Positions 1 to 6,600 of a stretch of 13,035 nucleotides of DNA are shown in pieces. The stretch is taken from NCBI GenBank assembly GCA_913061345.1, contig CAJXTZ010000061.1, positions 1 to 13,035 on the forward strand, written 5' to 3'. Both the position numbers and the translations under genes were made by a program. The stretch is from an uncultured Erythrobacter sp. Its GTDB lineage: Bacteria > Pseudomonadota > Alphaproteobacteria > Sphingomonadales > Sphingomonadaceae. Position 1 is the stretch's first letter. Each line of letters opens with the position of its first letter. Below the pieces are notes generated by a model. The model saw nothing but the letters and a program-made list of their open reading frames with translations, made no database searches and was not told the origin of the DNA.

Positions 1-33
1 TCGTCGGCAGCGTCAGATGTGTATAAGAGACAG
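1..33 (+). other. Nextera read-1 transposase adapter (not genomic)
   Basis: These bases match the Illumina Nextera read-1 adapter: TCGTCGGCAGCGTC, then the 19-base mosaic end AGATGTGTATAAGAGACAG. Genomic sequence starts at position 34. Reading frames across the junction gain artificial peptides: the mosaic end translates as SLIHI on one strand and as MCIRD or MYKRQ on the other. The first gene, atpF, therefore has no genuine 3' end here. The match is exact over the whole stretch and is matched by adapter at the other end of the window. Confidence 0.98.
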
Positions 34-474
34 GATCTTGTCCTGCGCCATGCGTTCGCGGCGTGCGACCATCGCGGCAGTATCTTCCTCAGCTTTCGCG
101 ACGATACCGTCAGCCTCGCGGCGGGCATTGTCGAGCATGGCCTCGGCATCTTTCTCGGCGCCGGCGATCTTGGCAGCATATTCCTCGCGCAGGGCTTCCG
201 CCTCGGCGCGAAGCTGCTTTGCCTCGTCCAGATTGTCACGGATAGCCTTGATCTTGTTGTCCAGGCCGCCAGCGATGGTCTTGTGAACCTTCGCGCCGAC
301 AAAGGCGATCAGCAGCAGCACGAGCATCGCGATCGATACCCACTGGTAAGGCGCCAGGCCGAGCAGTTCGGGTTCCGCATGGGTGGCACCGACGTGATCG
401 TCGGCGACCTCGATCTGCGCCTGTTCGGTGGCAAAGACTTCGGGCATCTCCTGGGTCGTGGTCGGGTTAGCCAT
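34..474 (-). CDS. atpF: ATP synthase F0 subunit b (partial, 3' end cut by adapter)
   Basis: Subunit b is half of the peripheral stalk that holds the F1 head against the membrane motor of ATP synthase. The visible 147 residues begin MANPTTTQEMPEV, with a roughly 45-residue hydrophilic N-terminal extension. One membrane helix follows at about 47-64 (VSIAMLVLLLIAFVGAKV), then a long Lys/Glu/Ala-rich helix predicted to form a coiled coil. The ATG at 472-474 was chosen because it overlaps the stop of the upstream b' gene by 8 nt (ATGGCTAA), a usual coupled arrangement, and an AGAAGG lies upstream. An in-frame extension further upstream has low-complexity Arg-rich sequence and is a shadow of b'. 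The C-terminal residues and stop are missing because position 33 and below is adapter. Position after b' supports b rather than b'. Confidence 0.93.
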
Positions 475-961
475 GAGCCATTGCCTTCTTCGCTGCCGAG
501 CGGGCCTCGGTCTTGGTGACATTGATGTTGGCAAGGCGCAGTGAAATATCCTGCGCCGCTTCTGCGGCAACAGTCTCGATCTCGGCAGCAGCTTCGGCGC
601 GGCTTGCATCGATGCGAGCTTCTGCGTCGGCCAGTTCGACGTCGATGCGCGATTGCACTGTTGCCAGCTTGCTTTCGGTAGACACCTGCGCCTTGGCCTT
701 CGCTTCGTTAACCAGCGCCTGCGCCGCTTCACGATTAGCATTCTCACGCTGACGCCAGGCTTCTTCCGCCTCGTCAGACGCATCGCGGGCAGACTGGGCG
801 GCAGCGAGATCGTCCGCGATCTGCTTGTCGCGAAGCCCCACGGTATCCATCACTCGCGGCACCATGCCGCGACCGATGACGAAATAGACGAAGCCGAAGA
901 TCAGCAGCAGCCAGAAGATTTGGCTGGCATAGGTTTCGGCCAATTGGGCTATCTGGGGCAT
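467..961 (-). CDS. atpF': ATP synthase F0 subunit b'
   Basis: This 164-residue protein is the second peripheral-stalk subunit, found as a b/b' heterodimer in alphaproteobacteria, cyanobacteria and plastids rather than the b homodimer of E. coli. A short N-terminus (MPQIAQLAETYASQ) leads into one membrane helix at about 15-32 (IFWLLLIFGFVYFVIGRG). The rest is a charged Ala/Glu/Gln-rich helix running to the C-terminus, as expected for a stalk subunit. It lies directly downstream of atpE, separated by 85 bp that contain a terminator-like hairpin, and its TAA stop overlaps the start of atpF. An AGGCGGA upstream of the ATG may serve as ribosome binding site. The b versus b' assignment rests on gene order and the short N-terminus. 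The gene is also named atpG or atpF2 in some genomes. Confidence 0.92.
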   Translation of the reverse strand: MPQIAQLAETYASQIFWLLLIFGFVYFVIGRGMVPRVMDTVGLRDKQIADDLAAAQSARDASDEAEEAWRQRENANREAAQALVNEAKAKAQVSTESKLATVQSRIDVELADAEARIDASRAEAAAEIETVAAEAAQDISLRLANINVTKTEARSAAKKAMAHG

Positions 962-992
962 GGACGGATTCCGCCTATCTGCGCGAGATTAC

Positions 993-1031
993 AAAAATTG
1001 AAAACCAGCCGGACGCGTATCGCCCGGCCGG
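993..1031 (-). terminator. Hairpin plus U-rich tract between atpE and atpF' (terminator or attenuator)
   Basis: Read on the minus strand, CCGGCCGGGCG pairs with CGTCCGGCTGG over 11 positions (nine Watson-Crick, two G-U) around the loop ATACG, with arms at 1021-1031 and 1005-1015. TTTT follows immediately, then CAATTTTTG (993-1004). This is the form of an intrinsic terminator, yet it sits inside the atp operon just after the c-subunit gene. It could end part of the transcripts after atpE, or protect the 3' end of an atpE message from decay; either would raise c over b and b'. The structure is seen; the role is inferred. Confidence 0.65.
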
Positions 1032-1046
1032 ATTTCGGCAAGTCGA

Positions 1047-1274
1047 TCAGGCGACGAAGATCAGGATCATCGAAACCACGAACGCCAGCAGACCGAGCAG
1101 CTCGGCGGCGGCGAAGCCGATGAACAGGCGACCCTGCTGACCGTCTGCGGCACCGGGGTTGCGCAGGGCGCTTTCGAGGAACGAGCCGAACACGTTACCC
1201 ACACCGATGGCGGCCATACCCGCACCGATAGCAGCAAGACCGGCACCGATCAGCTTGGCAGCTTCCATTTCCAT
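1047..1274 (-). CDS. atpE: ATP synthase F0 subunit c
   Basis: This 75-residue proteolipid forms the rotating c-ring. It is a hairpin of two membrane helices. The first (about 8-32) carries the glycine repeat GAGLAAIGAGMAAIGVG that packs neighbouring subunits. The polar loop contains R38-N39-P40, which contacts the gamma/epsilon stalk. The second helix (about 50-74) holds E58 in FAAAELLGLLAF, the ion-carrying carboxylate. A Leu after that Glu, instead of the Ser/Thr usual in sodium-type rings, suggests proton coupling. The ATG at 1272-1274 follows AAAGGA with 7 nt between, the best ribosome binding site seen in this operon. It lies 46 bp after atpB and before the hairpin at 993-1031. Length and motifs are normal for the family. 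Confidence 0.97.
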   Translation of the reverse strand: MEMEAAKLIGAGLAAIGAGMAAIGVGNVFGSFLESALRNPGAADGQQGRLFIGFAAAELLGLLAFVVSMILIFVA

Positions 1275-1281
1275 GAGATTA

Positions 1282-1287
1282 TCCTTT
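1282..1287 (-). promoter_or_regulatory. Strong ribosome binding site of atpE
   Basis: On the minus strand AAAGGA lies 7 nt before the atpE ATG, close to an ideal Shine-Dalgarno site. The sites before atpI (GAGAG), atpB (AAGGG about 11 nt away, GTG start) and atpF' are weaker. The difference fits the higher copy number of subunit c in the complex. Confidence 0.7.
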
Positions 1288-1320
1288 CAAGAGAATTCGT
1301 TAGGGAGAGTTATTGTGAAC

Positions 1321-2112
1321 TTAGTGCAGGTTCTCAGCATCGTTGATGTACAGCGACGAGAGAAGTGCGAAAACATAGGCCTGGATAGCCGCGACGAGGA
1401 TTTCCAGCGCGCAGATGCCGATCATCAGCAGGAAGCTGGGCACGCCCACAAGCAGACCGAAACCGGCGCCGGCGTTCCAGCCGTCGATCACGAAACTGGA
1501 CAGTACTTCCAGCAGCACGTGACCGGCCATCATGGCGACGAACAGACGCAGGCCGAGGCTGAAGGGGCGTACGAGGAAAGAGATAAGCTCGATCGGGAAG
1601 ATGATGGGGATCATCGGCAGCGGCGTGCCATGAGGCACGAACAGGCTGAAGAAGTGGAAACCGTGCTTCCAGAAACCCACCAGCAGCACGATGGAAAAGG
1701 AAATGATCGCCAGCACGCCGGTAACGGTGAAATGGCTGGTGAAGGTAAAGGGGTGCACACCCACGATACCCAGCGGCAACAGGCCCAGGAGGTTGGCAAA
1801 CAGGATGAACATGAACAGGCTGAAGATATAGGGCACATACTTGCGTCCCGCCTTGCCCACATTAGCTTCCAGCATATCGTCGATGAAACCGGTGAAGCTT
1901 TCCACCGTCATCTGCCAGCGACCGGGCACCAGCTCGCGCTTCATTCCGCCCAGCATGAAGATCCACAGCACGACAGCCGTGATCAACATCCACAAGGCGG
2001 AGTTGGTGAACGCAATATTGTATCCCGCAACGTCCATGTTTTCACCCAGCAGAGGCTGGATGGTGAACTGGAACATTGGATCGACCTTGGCCGTTTCGCC
2101 TGCGACTGCCAC
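1321..2112 (-). CDS. atpB: ATP synthase F0 subunit a
   Basis: Subunit a (263 residues) provides the two half-channels for protons and faces the c-ring. The conserved helix VRPFSLGLRLFVAMMAGH carries the essential arginine at R189 (equivalent to E. coli aR210). The next conserved helix has E237 and Q244 (LEILVAAIQAYVFALL), Q244 matching E. coli aQ252. H198 occupies the place of E. coli E219, and E237 the place of E. coli H245, the exchanged Glu/His arrangement also found in mitochondria. Other hydrophobic helices lie near 38-55, 95-118 and 130-148. The start is a GTG with AAGGG about 11 nt upstream. An in-frame ATG at residue 13 also has AAGG at a fair distance, but the preceding residues (KVDPMFQF) look family-like, so I kept the longer form. 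It lies 29 bp after atpI and 46 bp before atpE. Confidence 0.96.
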   Translation of the reverse strand: MAVAGETAKVDPMFQFTIQPLLGENMDVAGYNIAFTNSALWMLITAVVLWIFMLGGMKRELVPGRWQMTVESFTGFIDDMLEANVGKAGRKYVPYIFSLFMFILFANLLGLLPLGIVGVHPFTFTSHFTVTGVLAIISFSIVLLVGFWKHGFHFFSLFVPHGTPLPMIPIIFPIELISFLVRPFSLGLRLFVAMMAGHVLLEVLSSFVIDGWNAGAGFGLLVGVPSFLLMIGICALEILVAAIQAYVFALLSSLYINDAENLH

Positions 2113-2141
2113 GTCTGTGTAAACCCTTGCGTTTTATCCGC

Positions 2142-2465
2142 TCATTCGCCCGAAGGCGGCTGATTGGATGCCCGAATAATATTCCTGAAGGCGACCACGA
2201 TCCCGAGGAACAGTCCCACCAACAGACCCCAGGGATTGACGTCGAACAACCAACCAACGGTCCATCCAACAACAACCCCTCCGACAAGCCCACCAATCAG
2301 GTCCGTCAGAGCTCGGCTGCCAGCCTTGTCGCTGGCGCCAGCTCCCCTGACCTGCGGCGTGTTGCGCTTCTCTTCTCGCTCGCGTGCGGATTTCAGCCGC
2401 TCCTCGAGCGCGTCGATCCGCGCATCTTCGCCGATGGGTTCCCGTGCAGGTTTGTCGTCACTCAT
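2142..2465 (-). CDS. atpI: ATP synthase accessory protein I (AtpI family)
   Basis: This 107-residue protein opens the F0 operon. AtpI is not a structural subunit; family members are linked to c-ring assembly or ion transport. The N-terminal half is charged (MSDDKPAREPIGEDARIDAL and a Glu/Arg-rich helix to about residue 34). Two membrane helices follow, at about 55-74 and 79-95. They carry the family pattern of Gly-rich first helix, Asp75, a short turn with Pro78, Gly-rich second helix and a terminal Phe-Arg. The ATG at 2463-2465 was chosen because a GAGAG lies 6-8 nt upstream and the in-frame extension to 2624 would run through the promoter candidate with unrelated sequence. Identification rests on position before atpB plus the two-helix pattern; sequence is poorly conserved in this family. 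Confidence 0.85.
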   Translation of the reverse strand: MSDDKPAREPIGEDARIDALEERLKSAREREEKRNTPQVRGAGASDKAGSRALTDLIGGLVGGVVVGWTVGWLFDVNPWGLLVGLFLGIVVAFRNIIRASNQPPSGE

Positions 2466-2524
2466 GTCGATCTCTCTAGGTGAGGAAAATGACACACGCA
2501 ACGCGCTACCCGCCGAGGGCGCCG

Positions 2525-2540
2525 CCCCCTTAGAAGGGGG
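2525..2540. repeat. Perfect inverted repeat over the atp -10 region
   Basis: CCCCCTT at 2525-2531 is the exact complement of AAGGGGG at 2534-2540, with only two bases (AG) between. It covers the candidate -10 box of the atp operon. It could be a protein-binding site, or a hairpin near the transcript start. On the plus strand it is followed by GTCTTTT, but no plus-strand gene ends here, so a plus-strand terminator is unlikely. Confidence 0.6.
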
Positions 2541-2555
2541 GTCTTTTAGAGTCAA
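2528..2555 (-). promoter_or_regulatory. Candidate promoter of the atp F0 operon
   Basis: On the minus strand TTGACT (2550-2555) is followed after 16 nt by CTAAGG (2528-2533). This resembles the TTGAC / CTA-type promoters described for the housekeeping sigma factor of alphaproteobacteria. It would start transcription near 2521, leaving a leader of about 55 nt before atpI. The -35 box is good and the -10 box is only partial. The -10 region lies inside a perfect inverted repeat (2525-2540). Confidence 0.45.
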
Positions 2556-2649
2556 CCGGTGGGGCGATGTTAAAGGGGATTTGGATGGGAGGCGTCCCGA
2601 AGTCTCGACTGTAGAAAGTCGCACCCAGGTTGTCTCTCAACAAACCCTT

Positions 2650-2958
2650 TTAAAAAGGTGCCGACTCTATGTCCTCAATTTCCAGTCTCAATGTGAGGAG
2701 GTCGTGCACAAACCAGTCAGTCGTATCTTCATAGTATGAGCGAACGTCAGCGAGGACTCTGTCGGTCGCGTCGGCGACGTTGCGCACGAGTATATACCTT
2801 GTGCATTAAAACCCGCTTGGACGAGTTGCGGGGGCTTCAAATTTTTCGATAGCTTCCGGATCCCAATCGAAGACGCCGTGCACAAGCATTCTATAGCATC
2901 GCATGGCCCAAGGATATTCGAATTTACGAACGTTCGGAATCTGGTCGCAAGCGTATGA
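2650..2958 (-). pseudogene. Unidentified gene remnant with in-frame TAA
   Basis: The roughly 500 bp between atpI and ydbL hold no intact gene, but this frame looks protein-like. Between a TAG at 2959-2961 and the TAA at 2650-2652 it stays open for 102 codons except for one TAA at 2806-2808. The first part (50 codons) contains KFEYPWAMRCYRMLVHG and FDWDPEAIEKFEAP. The second (51 codons) contains VRNVADATDRVLADVRSYY and DTTDWFVHDLLTLRLEIED. This is an ordinary soluble, acidic, aromatic-rich composition, unlike the Ser/Thr/Arg-rich shadow frame that overlaps it. By hand count only about half of its third codon positions are G or C, well below the neighbours. No start codon, ribosome site or N-terminal domain is evident upstream, where ydbL ends at 2966. 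I do not recognise the family. It may be the decayed C-terminal end of an acquired gene; two tiny separate genes (ATG 2902-2904, GTG 2785-2787) are a less likely reading. Confidence 0.45.
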
Positions 2959-2965
2959 CTATCGC

Positions 2966-3352
2966 CTACGGACAACGCGGATCGCGCTGCGGGGCGCCAT
3001 TGCCGCGGCGCTGCCAAGAACCGTCGGGCGCCTGGTACATTTCGCCCGGCGAAGTGCGCGAGATGGCGAGGCAGCCGGCGGTGAAGGCGTATTCCTCCAG
3101 CGTGGCGTTATTGGCCTGCGCCTGCTGCGCATAAACGGCGCGGCGGCGGATGTTGATGTCGTCCACCAGACGGCGCAGATCGGGCGTGGCAGCGCCGACG
3201 ATGCCGAGGTAACCGTCCATCTTTTCGCCCACCTGGCCGCTGTCGCGCGCAGACTGGTATGCGGGGTCGCGCTGCGCCTGTGCCGGAGAGGCCAGCATGC
3301 CCAACATCGCGGCAGCTCCTGCGATCTTCAGAAAAGTTCTGGCATTCGTCAT
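2966..3352 (-). CDS. ydbL: YdbL family periplasmic protein (DUF1318)
   Basis: This 128-residue protein begins with a signal peptide (MTNARTFLKIAGAAAMLGMLASPAQA, cleavage expected after residue 26), so the mature form is periplasmic. The body follows E. coli YdbL: ARDSGQVGEKMDGYLGIV, then LVDDINIRRRAVYAQQAQ, then a C-terminal PGEMYQAPDGSWQRR. It carries about 15 extra residues after that motif, and two cysteines (C94 and C127). In E. coli YdbL acts with YdbH and YnbE and is proposed to modulate their assembly. Here it is the last gene of the same three-gene group, 27 bp after ynbE, with GGGAG about 8 nt before the ATG. No clear terminator follows. Confidence 0.88.
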   Translation of the reverse strand: MTNARTFLKIAGAAAMLGMLASPAQAQRDPAYQSARDSGQVGEKMDGYLGIVGAATPDLRRLVDDINIRRRAVYAQQAQANNATLEEYAFTAGCLAISRTSPGEMYQAPDGSWQRRGNGAPQRDPRCP

Positions 3353-3379
3353 CGTTCTCGCTCCCTCGCGATACGCCCG

Positions 3380-3625
3380 TCAAAAGATCGAGGCGTTTTC
3401 TTCAATCGTATTGCCGGCATCTTCGGCCAGGCGATAAATCACTTCCTGCGTGATGTTGATGTTGAGTTCGATCACGATCGGCTCGTCGGGTGCTTCAAGG
3501 GTGATGCACCCTGCAAGCGGGATCAGACCCACCATTGCCATCACTGCAACCCTTCTGCGCGATCTCCCCCACATGGGAGACTTATGCGCGCAGCGGGCGC
3601 AATTCGTCAATTTCGCATGCATCAT
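3380..3625 (-). CDS. ynbE: YnbE family outer-membrane lipoprotein
   Basis: This 81-residue protein has a lipoprotein signal: basic RSRRR, a hydrophobic stretch, and the lipobox LAGC with the lipidated cysteine at residue 40. The mature part, CITLEAPDEPIVIELNINI followed by TQEVIYRLAEDAGNTIEENASIF, is close in plan to E. coli YnbE, where the lipoprotein sits in the outer membrane and pairs with the C-terminus of YdbH through a beta strand. The start chosen is the ATG at 3623-3625, which overlaps the ydbH stop (ATGA) and has GAGG 7 nt upstream. A shorter start at residue 18 (MWGRSRRR) would give a more typical signal length but lacks a ribosome site. Translational coupling to ydbH is likely. 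Confidence 0.86.
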   Translation of the reverse strand: MMHAKLTNCARCAHKSPMWGRSRRRVAVMAMVGLIPLAGCITLEAPDEPIVIELNINITQEVIYRLAEDAGNTIEENASIF

Positions 3626-6600
3626 GGCATGGCCTCGCTTTCCTGGGGCTGAATAACGGGTTCGTTTTTGTCTGGTTCGTCATCGCGCGAATCGAGTGCT
3701 TCGAGCAGTTCGCGCTGCGCCTCTGCTTCGGCTGCGGCATCGCGTTCATCCACGGTTTGCTGGTCCACCGTATCGCGCAGGATATCGCCATCGCTGCCCA
3801 GCAGGCCGAGATCGCGCGGATCGCGTACGGCGCTGGGATCGTACAGCGCGCGGATGGAAGTGATGAGCTTGTAGAACGGCGCGCGGATATTGATGCGCAA
3901 TTCGATGGGCAGGTCGGCAATGGCGCGGGTGATGATGTTGCTTTCGGCAGTTTCACCCTGCCCGATCCCTTCGAATCGGACCTGCGTCACCAGCTCTCCG
4001 GTCAGCGGGCCGTCCATGGCGATAGTCATGCTGTCATAGCTGAGATCGCGCAGGGCGGAAAATGCGAGGTTGCCGAAGAAGCCGACGTCCTCATACGTCA
4101 GTTCCCCCACATACGACACGTGGCCGCCCGGCGACCGCGAGGCGAGAATGCCATTTTCCAGCCTGCCGTTGCCCAGTTCGTCGAAAATGATCGGCACGGT
4201 GCCATCGAAGATGCCTGATGCGGCCAAGTTGCCCAGTTCCATCTGCTCCACGAAGCGGGCGGCTTCGAGCCCTTCTATGACGAGGATGTAGCTGCGCACC
4301 TCCTCCACGCCAAAGCGTATGTTTACAGGGCGAAGTGTGAGCGTTCCGCCCATGAAGGGCCAGCTGCCGCCTTGCAGTTCCAGCAGTTCGCCGTCGCGCA
4401 GCTGGAAGGAAATTTCGCCATCCAGCACCTCGATACCGGGGTTCACCGCTTCGACCGCAATGCGCTGGTCGGGCGCGGTGGTGAGGCCGAGCAGATCGGT
4501 GAACGCCACCGTTCCGCTCGCGCCCTTCACAGGGCCGAAGGCTGCAGCCAGGTCGAGCGAATCGCTGCTGAACTGGCCGGTGGAAGTCACCCCCGCCTCG
4601 TTCCAGTCAATGCGACCCGTGCCCGTCACTGTGCCTTCCACATTGCTTACGACACCCAAGGCAAGACAGGTAAGTCCGCGCGTGCGCTGCCGCGTAGAGA
4701 CCGAGCTATCGAGGCACTGGGCTGCCGTGGGCGCCGGTTGAAGGTCGTCGTCGAAGGTGATGCCGCGCACATTCAGGCCGGCGTGGCCGGTGCCAGTACC
4801 AAGGTCGTGAACGATCCGAACGTCGCTGATCGCACGGCCCGTCACCGGTTCGCGCAGTACGGCATCAACTTCTATGAGATTGTCAAACAACGACAGCGAT
4901 GCGTCTCGGGCCACCAGTGGCTCGAACCGGTCATTTTCCTGCCGGTCCTCAACACGCAAGCTTCCTTGCGCTATCAACAGACGGCCATCGACGTAACGCC
5001 AGTTGCCCGAAGCATCGAAGATATCGAGCGGAACGGAAGCCAGGAAGACGTCCGTCCCTGAAAATTCGCCGCCGATTGCATCGGACGAAAGGTCGGCGCG
5101 CAGGTCCGTGATGGTGAAACGCTGTGCACTCTCCCCCGGTCCCAGAACGATATCGAGATCGCGTGCGGCCAGTGCGCCTGGCCATGCAATTCCTATCGGG
5201 CCGGAGCGCAATCGGATCGGCGTTTCCGCAAGCGTGCCGGAAAGGTCCAGCGCATTGGTGCCAGCGGCAAACTGCATGCCAGAAGGGCCATAGCGCAGTA
5301 TCGGCTGACCCGATTGCGGGCACAGGGAGAGCGACTGGCGCTGCAGCGTAACATTGGCGATGGCAAGCCTGTCGAACCGCAAGTCTCGACATCCTCGCCA
5401 CAGGGCAAGCTCGCCATCGGGAGAAATTGTCGCATCCAATGGTAGGTCGAGATTTGTTACGAACCCGCCAGGAAGTGCGCCGGTTGCAAGAACTCTGCCA
5501 TCCAGCGCGATGCGTCCGCCGCGCCCTTGTACCAGGCGCAGTCGTGGCAGGGCGAGACTGGCGCTTCCCGCAGTGTATTCACGCATCGCAATTCGCAGTT
5601 CCAGCGCGCCGTTGGCCGCCTGCTCCATCCTGCCGGAGATATTGGGTAACCCAGGGCCGCCGGTCTGAAAATTGCCTGAGAATAACGGAATGCCGGCTTC
5701 ATCGCCTTCACCTACAGCCAACTGCCCTCGCGACAGCGCCAGCAGCATCGCACCGCTGCCGCCTCGCAATGCTGCCTGCGGGATTGAAATGCTCGTGCGG
5801 TTTTCCAGTCGCCGTGCCGTGAAGCTTGCGGAAATCGTGCTTGCGCGAAGTTCGCGGCCGAGAGCTTGCTGCAAACTGGCCAGAAGCGGTTGCAGCATCG
5901 TGCCATCGCTTGCCGAACGCGCATCGGAAAGTCCGGCCTGCAATTGCCCGCCCATCCGCAGGTTCTCTCCGGCAAGATCGCCATCGAGTTCCACCCGCTG
6001 AAAATTGTCCAGGGCGCGCACCCGCCCCTCAAGGGCTAGCGACCCGATGGCGGCATAAGGTGTTTCGGCATCGCTGGCGGTAACATCGTAGCGGATATTG
6101 AGATTGTCGTCGCGCCAAGTGAAGCGCCCGTTACCGCGCACTGCTGCTTCCACGTTTGCGATGCCGACCGACCCAGATAGGAAAGCGAAATCGCCTTCAT
6201 ATTCCGCCAGGTTCCGTTCTGCCTGCAAATCCAGTTCGATGCCGGTATCGCGGATGGCAAGTCCAGTCCCCTCGCAGTCCAGCCCGGCAAAGCGTAGAGG
6301 CCCGTGGAATTCGGGGCGCTCTGCATCAATGGCGATATTGCCGAACAGGGTCACGTCGTCGCCGGTGCAGCCGCCACCAGAAAGATCGGGTGCAACCGCA
6401 GCCAGCATTCCGGAGAATCCACCGCGTAAATGGCCGCTGCCGCTTAATTTCAGACCGACGCGACCATAGTCGATTTCTATCAGCGCGCGGCCATCGTCGA
6501 TGGTGAGGTTCAAATCCGGGAATTCGAACGGCCCCTCCCCTTCTGTGAACACCAGCGGATCGAGCGCGCCGAAACTGGCCACGCCATCGCGCAAGGTTCC

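Noticed and set aside
1159..2163. A 334-codon plus-strand frame opposite atpE and atpB
   Set aside because: It is antisense to two certain genes and rich in His, Gln and Asp, as expected from the complement of hydrophobic codons. No family resemblance was seen.
2525..2547. Plus-strand terminator: C/G stem followed by GTCTTTT
   Set aside because: No plus-strand gene ends nearby, and the stem overlaps a better-supported minus-strand promoter candidate.
2642..2659. AT-rich near-palindrome (ACCCTTTTAAAAAGGT) at the end of the gene remnant
   Set aside because: It has a mismatch and almost no loop, and no proper U tract follows on either strand, so a terminator cannot be supported.
2927..2936. 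10-bp palindrome CGAACGTTCG
   Set aside because: It is an isolated site inside the remnant with no second copy or gene start beside it; chance occurrence is likely enough.
2688..3017. A 109-codon uninterrupted minus-strand frame across the ydbL 3' end and the region before atpI
   Set aside because: It overlaps ydbL by about 50 nt in another frame, has no ribosome site, and its Ser/Thr/Cys-rich composition looks like a shadow. The adjacent frame with one stop has the more protein-like sequence and was annotated as the remnant instead.
2903..4218. Long plus-strand open frames opposite ydbL, ynbE and ydbH
   Set aside because: They are antisense to clearly identified genes, have His/Arg/Gln-rich compositions typical of reverse frames in GC-rich DNA, and lack start signals.
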